Source: Insolitispirillum peregrinum (GTDB lineage Bacteria; Pseudomonadota; Alphaproteobacteria; Rhodospirillales; Rhodospirillaceae). From it: DNA of 64,000 nucleotides. The stretch is taken from NCBI RefSeq assembly GCF_042665255.1, contig NZ_JBHTCD010000009.1; one strand, 5' to 3'. Each line of letters starts with the position of its first letter. Position 1 is the stretch's first letter. Positions 59,690 to 64,000 of the stretch are shown here, one piece after another. Under the pieces are notes generated by a model. It was given only the letters and a program-made list of their open reading frames with translations. It did no database searches and was not told where the DNA came from. Position numbers and translations under genes: made by a program.

Positions 59690-60687
59690 GGCCGTGGCGC
59701 AGCGGGCAGCAGGCGGACGGTGGCTGGCATCCCCAGACGCAGGCGGTTGTCGGGATCGGTGGCAAACACCCGCACTTCGTAGACCAGACTGGTGCGCAGG
59801 TCTTCCGTTTGCACCGTTTTGGGGGTGAATTCGGCCAGCGGCGAGATGAAGCCGATCCAGCCGTCCAGCGGGTGCGCCGGGTCGCTGTCGATGGTGATGC
59901 GGGCGGGCAGTCCTTCGCGCACCTCGCTCAGGCGCGGTTCGGGGACATAGGCCCGCACCCATTTGGTCCCCAGCCGGGCGACCGAGAACACCGGTGAACT
60001 GGGGGTGGCCATCTCGCCCGGTTCCATCAGCCGCGAGCGGATCACCGCCTCGAACGGGGCCTTCAGCTCGGTGTCGTCCACCTGCTGTTGCAGCAGGGCC
60101 ATCGCCGCTTCGCTGGCCTGCACCTGGGCTTCGGCCTGTGCGATGTCTTCGGCGCGCGGGCCAATCTGCGCCAGCGACAGGGCGTTCTGCTGAACGGCCA
60201 CCTTGGCAACGGCAACATCGGCTTGCGCGCGGGCTTCATCGACATCCTGCTTGCTGACCGCCGCAATCGGCAGCAGCGATTTGAACCGCTGATAGTGGGC
60301 GCTGGCGTTGGCGGCGTCGGCCTTGGCCGCTTCCAGATTGGCCTGCGCCTGAGCGATTTCTTCCGGGCGGCTGCCGTTCTTCAGCCGGTCGAGGGCGGCT
60401 TGCTGGGCGGTGACGGTGGCTTTGCTCTGCGCCAGTTGCGGCAACAGGCGGCTTTGGCTCAGGCGGGCCAGAACCTGCCCCTGCAGGACGGTCTGGCCTT
60501 CTTCGGCCAGCACTTCGGCGATGCGCTCGCTGCCATTGAACGACAACGACGCCTGCCGCAAATCGACGGTGCCATACAGGGTCAGCGGGCCTTCGACGGT
60601 CGGTCGGTGGCTGTACCACCAGAAAGCGCCAGCGGATACGGCGGCCAGCACGAGGAGGGCGGCAATTCTGGGAAGCAGTGTGCGCAT
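59686..60687 (-). CDS. ybhG: Periplasmic adaptor (HlyD/membrane-fusion family), YbhG type
   Basis: The 333-residue protein has an N-terminal membrane anchor (LLPRIAALLVLAAVSAGAFW), a lipoyl-like half (GTVDLRQASLSFNGSERIAE), a long coiled-coil hairpin (about residues 95-210, rich in A, Q and E) and the second half VDDTELKAPFEAVIRSRLME. It should couple the YbhFSR exporter to an outer-membrane channel. It is the first gene of the operon, divergent from the CecR-like regulator 137 bases away. Confidence 0.87.
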   Translation of the reverse strand: MRTLLPRIAALLVLAAVSAGAFWWYSHRPTVEGPLTLYGTVDLRQASLSFNGSERIAEVLAEEGQTVLQGQVLARLSQSRLLPQLAQSKATVTAQQAALDRLKNGSRPEEIAQAQANLEAAKADAANASAHYQRFKSLLPIAAVSKQDVDEARAQADVAVAKVAVQQNALSLAQIGPRAEDIAQAEAQVQASEAAMALLQQQVDDTELKAPFEAVIRSRLMEPGEMATPSSPVFSVARLGTKWVRAYVPEPRLSEVREGLPARITIDSDPAHPLDGWIGFISPLAEFTPKTVQTEDLRTSLVYEVRVFATDPDNRLRLGMPATVRLLPAAPRP

Positions 60688-60740
60688 CAGCCTGTGTCCT
60701 CTGTGGAGACGGTCAGCATGATGCGGCTTTTCTGATATGT

Positions 60741-60767
60741 CAAATTCAAATTTGAAATTAAAATTTG
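60741..60767. promoter_or_regulatory. Probable CecR operator
   Basis: The divergent ybhG-cecR gap holds the perfect palindrome TTCAAATTTGAA (60745-60756) inside a wider AT-rich inverted repeat (CAAATT at 60741 and AAATTTG at 60761-60767). Its place between the two start codons fits a TetR-family site controlling both directions. Confidence 0.55.
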
Positions 60768-60824
60768 TTTGATGACGGGAGCCAACGGATATACTGGAAC
60801 GCAGACGCACCACAGGAGAACCGC

Positions 60825-61520
60825 ATGGCACGGCCCGGACGACGGGAAGATGGCGCCGCCACCCGCCAGACCATTCTGGACGCCGCAGGCGAGGTGTTTG
60901 CCGCCAAGGGCTTCGGGCAGGCCACCGGCAAGGAAATCGCCGAGCGGGCGGGGACCAACTCGGCGGCGGTGAACTATTACTTTGGCGGCATCGACGGCCT
61001 GTATGCCGAGGTGCTGATCGAGGCTCATCATCGCCTGCTGGATTATGACCTGCTGAAGGCGATGGCCGACGCACCGGGCGACCCCCGGCAAAAGCTGGCG
61101 CAACTGCTGGCCGGAGTATTTCCGGCGGTGCTGACTCCGGCGGCGTCGCCATGGCCGCTGCGGGTGCTGGGGCGGGAAATGGTCACGCCCTCGACCGCCT
61201 TTCCGACCTTGCTGGAACGGGAAATCCTGCCGAAAAAGCAGCTGATGATCGGGCTGGTCGCGGCCATTCTGGGGGTGCCTGCCGACCATCCGGCGGTCCC
61301 GCGCTGTGCGCTGGCGATCATGGCGCCGATTGCCCTGCTGGTGCTGGCCGGGCCGAACGTGCGGGCGCAACTGGTTCCACCGGCAGGTTTTGATGATCCG
61401 GCGGCGGTCGCCCGCCATTTCCAGACCTTCATCGCGGCGGGCATGGCGGCGGTGGCCGCCGATCTGGCGCAGGATAAGGATTCCATAAAAACCGCGGGCG
61501 AAAACCGTATGGAACCTTGA
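60825..61520 (+). CDS. cecR: TetR-family regulator, CecR (YbiH) type
   Basis: The 231-residue protein has an N-terminal TetR helix-turn-helix (TRQTILDAAGEVFAAKGFGQ, then GTNSAAVNYYFGGIDGLYAE) and a C-terminal DUF1956-like domain (PWPLRVLGREMVTPSTAFPT). CecR of E. coli controls ybhGFSR, and the same neighbourhood occurs here divergently. AGGAG before ATG 60825 decides the start. The inducer is not known from sequence. Confidence 0.82.
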   Translation: MARPGRREDGAATRQTILDAAGEVFAAKGFGQATGKEIAERAGTNSAAVNYYFGGIDGLYAEVLIEAHHRLLDYDLLKAMADAPGDPRQKLAQLLAGVFPAVLTPAASPWPLRVLGREMVTPSTAFPTLLEREILPKKQLMIGLVAAILGVPADHPAVPRCALAIMAPIALLVLAGPNVRAQLVPPAGFDDPAAVARHFQTFIAAGMAAVAADLAQDKDSIKTAGENRMEP

Positions 61521-61571
61521 TGGCCGTTGGCCTGACCCTTGGGGGGTTGATGAAAACACCCTGAGGAACGC

Positions 61572-61658
61572 ATGATGTCTGATGTGCTGTTCATTGCGCT
61601 GACCGTTGCCAGCTTTGCCCTGTTGGGTGGGCTGGTGCGGGTTTGCGCCCGCGTCTAG
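61572..61658 (+). CDS. Small membrane protein at the head of the kdp operon
   Basis: This 28-residue peptide (MMSDVLFIALTVASFALLGG then LVRVCARV) is one hydrophobic helix with a positive end. Similar unannotated peptides ending in R-x-C-x-R/x occur upstream of kdpF in other bacteria. GAGGAA precedes the ATG, and kdpF starts nine bases after its stop. Its role is unknown; a helper of the KdpFABC complex is plausible. Confidence 0.6.
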   Translation: MMSDVLFIALTVASFALLGGLVRVCARV

Positions 61659-61667
61659 GGGGAAGCC

Positions 61668-61769
61668 ATGGCGGGACTTCCCCTGTTTGATCTGGTGGTG
61701 GCAGGCAGTGCCGCCGCCGGTCTGCTGGTCTATCTGACCTACGCCCTGTTTCACCCCGAACGCTTTTAG
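61668..61769 (+). CDS. kdpF: Potassium-transporting ATPase subunit KdpF
   Basis: The 33-residue single-helix peptide ends in the KdpF mark LVYLTYALFHPERF (usual form YALLRPERF). KdpF stabilises the KdpABC complex in the inner membrane. The kdpA ribosome binding site (TAGGAGGC) overlaps its stop, so the genes are closely coupled. Confidence 0.88.
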   Translation: MAGLPLFDLVVAGSAAAGLLVYLTYALFHPERF

Positions 61770-61778
61770 GAGGCGGCC

Positions 61779-63488
61779 ATGGATGCCAACGGCCTTCTGA
61801 CGATCGTGGTGTTTTGTGCGCTGGTGCTGGCGCTGACCCCGCTGCTGGGGCGCTACATGACCGCTGTTTTTACCGGCCAGGTGAAGGGGCTGGGCTGGCT
61901 GGAACGGCCCATCTATCGCCTGTGCGGTACGTCAGCCGACGAGGAACAGCACTGGAGCCGCTATGCGCTCAGTTTGCTGGCCTTCAGCGCGGTGGGGATG
62001 CTGCTGCTGTATGCGCTTCAGCGGTTGCAGGGCGGCTTGCCGTGGAACCCGGCTGGACTGGCAGGCGTCGCCCCCGATCTGGCGTTCAACTCCGCGGCCA
62101 GCTTTGTGACCAATACCAACTGGCAATCCTATGGTGGCGAAACCACTCTCAGCTATCTGACCCAGATGGCCGGGATGACGGTGCAGAATTTTGTCTCGGC
62201 GGCGACCGGCATTGCGGTGGCGATTGCCCTGATCCGTGGCTTTGCCCGCCACAGCGCCCGCACGGTGGGCAACTTCACCGTCGATGTCACCCGGGCGGTC
62301 CTCTATCTGCTGCTGCCGCTGTGTGTGGTCGGGGCGCTGGCGCTGGTGGCGCTGGGCGTGCCGCAAAACCTGTCGGCCTATACCAGTGTTACCACGCTGG
62401 AAGGCGCACAGCAGCTTATCGCGCAAGGCCCGGTGGCCAGCCAGATGATGATCAAGCATCTGGGGACCAACGGCGGCGGCTTCTTTAACGTCAACGCCGC
62501 TCACCCGTTTGAGAACCCGTCGGCGCTGACCAACCTGATCCACATGGTGGCGATTTTTGCCATCGGGGCCGGGCTGACCAACACCTTTGGCCGGATGGTC
62601 GGCAGTCAGCGGCAAGGCTGGGTGTTGCTGAGCGCGATGGCGATCCTGTTCGGCCTCAGTCTGGCGGTGGCGCTGGGCGCCGAAGTGCAAGGTCACCCCC
62701 TGCTGGCGGCCCATGGCATTGATCAACTGGCCTCGCCGTGGCAAAGCGGTGGCTTTCTGGAAGGCAAAGAAGTCCGCTTTGGGGTGGTGACCTCGGTGCT
62801 GTTCAGTATCGTGACCACCGCAGCATCGTGCGGGGCGGTGATTGCCATGCATGACAGCCTGCTGCCGTTGGCCGGGATGATGCCGCTGCTGAACATGATG
62901 CTGGGCGAAGTGATCATTGGCGGCGTCGGGGCCGGTCTGTACGGGATGATGCTGTTTGTCCTGCTGGCGGTGTTCATTGCGGGGCTGATGGTCGGGCGGA
63001 CGCCGGAGTATCTGGGCAAAAAGATCGAAGGCCGCGATATGACGCTGGCCCTGCTGGCCATCCTCGCCTTTCCGCTGTGCATCTTCGGGCTGGGCAGCAT
63101 TGCCATGGTCTGGGGGCAGGGGGCGATTCAGGATGCCGGGCCGCATGGCCTGAGCGAGCTGGTCTATGCCTATGTCTCGGCAACCGCCAACAACGGCTCG
63201 GCCTTTGCCGGGTTCAGTGCCAACACCCTGTTGCACAACATCTTGCTGGGGCTGGCGATGCTGGCCGGGCGGTTCATGGTGATCATTCCCCTGCTGGCGA
63301 TTGCCGGGGCGATGGCCGCCCGCAAGACCATTCCGCCGTCGGCGGGCACCTTTCCCACCGATGGCGGCCTGTTCGTGGTCCTGCTGATCATGGTGGTGCT
63401 GGTGATTGGCGGCCTGACCTTCTTCCCGCTGCTGGCGCTGGGTCCGTTGGCCGAGCATCTGACACTGGCTGCCGGAACCCTGTTCTGA
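61779..63488 (+). CDS. kdpA: Potassium-transporting ATPase subunit A
   Basis: The 569-residue, multi-segment inner-membrane protein is the K+-selective pore of the high-affinity Kdp pump. The four selectivity-loop regions are recognisable, for example FVTNTNWQSYGGE, KHLGTNGGGFFNVNAAHPFE and VSATANNGSAFAGFSANT. The length is normal. It lies between kdpF and kdpB. The kdpD/kdpE sensor pair, which usually induces the operon when K+ is low, is outside the window. Confidence 0.96.
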   Translation: MDANGLLTIVVFCALVLALTPLLGRYMTAVFTGQVKGLGWLERPIYRLCGTSADEEQHWSRYALSLLAFSAVGMLLLYALQRLQGGLPWNPAGLAGVAPDLAFNSAASFVTNTNWQSYGGETTLSYLTQMAGMTVQNFVSAATGIAVAIALIRGFARHSARTVGNFTVDVTRAVLYLLLPLCVVGALALVALGVPQNLSAYTSVTTLEGAQQLIAQGPVASQMMIKHLGTNGGGFFNVNAAHPFENPSALTNLIHMVAIFAIGAGLTNTFGRMVGSQRQGWVLLSAMAILFGLSLAVALGAEVQGHPLLAAHGIDQLASPWQSGGFLEGKEVRFGVVTSVLFSIVTTAASCGAVIAMHDSLLPLAGMMPLLNMMLGEVIIGGVGAGLYGMMLFVLLAVFIAGLMVGRTPEYLGKKIEGRDMTLALLAILAFPLCIFGLGSIAMVWGQGAIQDAGPHGLSELVYAYVSATANNGSAFAGFSANTLLHNILLGLAMLAGRFMVIIPLLAIAGAMAARKTIPPSAGTFPTDGGLFVVLLIMVVLVIGGLTFFPLLALGPLAEHLTLAAGTLF

Positions 63489-63550
63489 TCTCTTTTGACG
63501 GCGGGCCGCGCCCCGTGATGCGGCGGCCCGCGGACTGAAAGGACTTTACG

Positions 63551-64000
63551 ATGTCCATCCATCATCCTGCGCCGGTGCGGCTGTGGGACCGGGCGATCCT
63601 TGCCCAGGCGGGACGGGCGGCGGTGTGCAAGCTCGACCCGCGCCAGATGGTCCGCAATCCGGTGATGTTTGCGACCGCCGTGGTGGCGGTGGTGGCAACG
63701 GTTCTCAGCCTGACCGCCACCAGTCATCAGGGCGTGATGAGCCAGATTACCCTGTGGCTGTGGTTCACCGTCCTGTTTGCCAATTTTGCCGAAGCGATTG
63801 CCGAAGGCCGTGGCAAGGCGCAGGCCGACAGCCTGCGGCGGACCAAAAGCGAAGCGGTGGCGCGGCGGGTTGTCTCGGCGGAAAGTGCGCTGGAGATGAC
63901 CACCTGCGAGTCAGTCCCTGCCGAAGCGCTGCGGGCCGGTGATCTGGTCGAGTGCAAGGCTGGTGATTTGATCCCCGGCGATGGCGATGTGGTGTTTGGC
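63551..64000 (+). CDS. kdpB: Potassium-transporting ATPase subunit B (truncated by the window)
   Basis: The first 150 residues of this P-type ATPase are present. They include the early KLDPRQMVRNPVMFATAVVA segment, LWLWFTVLFANFAEAIAEGR (second membrane segment and cytoplasmic link) and the start of the actuator domain, CKAGDLIPGDGDVVFG. The catalytic DKTGT motif lies beyond the right edge. AAGGA seven bases before ATG 63551 fixes the start. Confidence 0.95.
   Translation, partial: MSIHHPAPVRLWDRAILAQAGRAAVCKLDPRQMVRNPVMFATAVVAVVATVLSLTATSHQGVMSQITLWLWFTVLFANFAEAIAEGRGKAQADSLRRTKSEAVARRVVSAESALEMTTCESVPAEALRAGDLVECKAGDLIPGDGDVVFG

Overview
This is a GC-rich alphaproteobacterial chromosome segment, most likely from Rhodospirillales. 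The inference rests on an AcuR/AcuI pair, an EipB (DUF1849) protein, a TipN-like polar coiled-coil protein, a fused EIIA-HPr-EI fructose system, and dispersed palindromic repeats of the kind common in alphaproteobacteria. Nothing in the window fixes the species. No rRNA or ordinary tRNA gene was seen.

Left part (1-16787). Insertion-sequence remnants at the edge are followed by acuR-acuI and an AhpD-like gene, an arsR-arsC-acr3 arsenic operon, a soluble double-PAS chemoreceptor, an NHLRC2-like thioredoxin/NHL protein and a three-PDZ exported protein. Then comes the most interesting locus: a Ro60 (TROVE/vWA) gene. Two related structured RNA modules lie directly downstream on its strand, one with a tRNA T-arm mimic, and a sigma54-type promoter with an IHF-like site lies upstream. 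This resembles the rsr-Y RNA arrangement of enterobacteria. After it come a GNAT/lasso-B2-like gene pair, tpx, and a 20-repeat type I-C CRISPR array that keeps a leader-like region but has no cas genes in the window.

Middle (16788-44014). A tightly packed minus-strand operon of five glycosyltransferases, including heptosyltransferase and WaaE types, ends in an asparagine-synthase-like amidotransferase and dihydroorotase; it probably builds lipopolysaccharide core or another surface glycan. Housekeeping genes follow: ygfZ, rnd, aspS and eipB. A 1356-residue membrane-anchored coiled-coil protein with ten 40-residue repeats and a lone GT9 protein come next. A complete fructose PTS operon (fruB-fruK-fruA) is divergent from its probable LacI-type regulator.

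Right part (44079-64000). Transport genes (kup, dctA) are followed by an unusual chemoreceptor-like protein with the signalling tip before its sensor domain, a DUF218 protein, a bestrophin-like channel, a lipoprotein, argG, a solitary Anbu proteasome-like protein, a racemase-like protein and an ABM-domain protein. Then come a ybhGFSR-type efflux operon divergent from its CecR-like regulator, and the start of a kdp potassium-ATPase operon that leaves the window inside kdpB.

Most intergenic regions are short. The longer ones carry several families of palindromic repeats, intrinsic terminators and a few operator-like palindromes, listed below. All function calls come from reading translated sequence and recalling families; no search was run.
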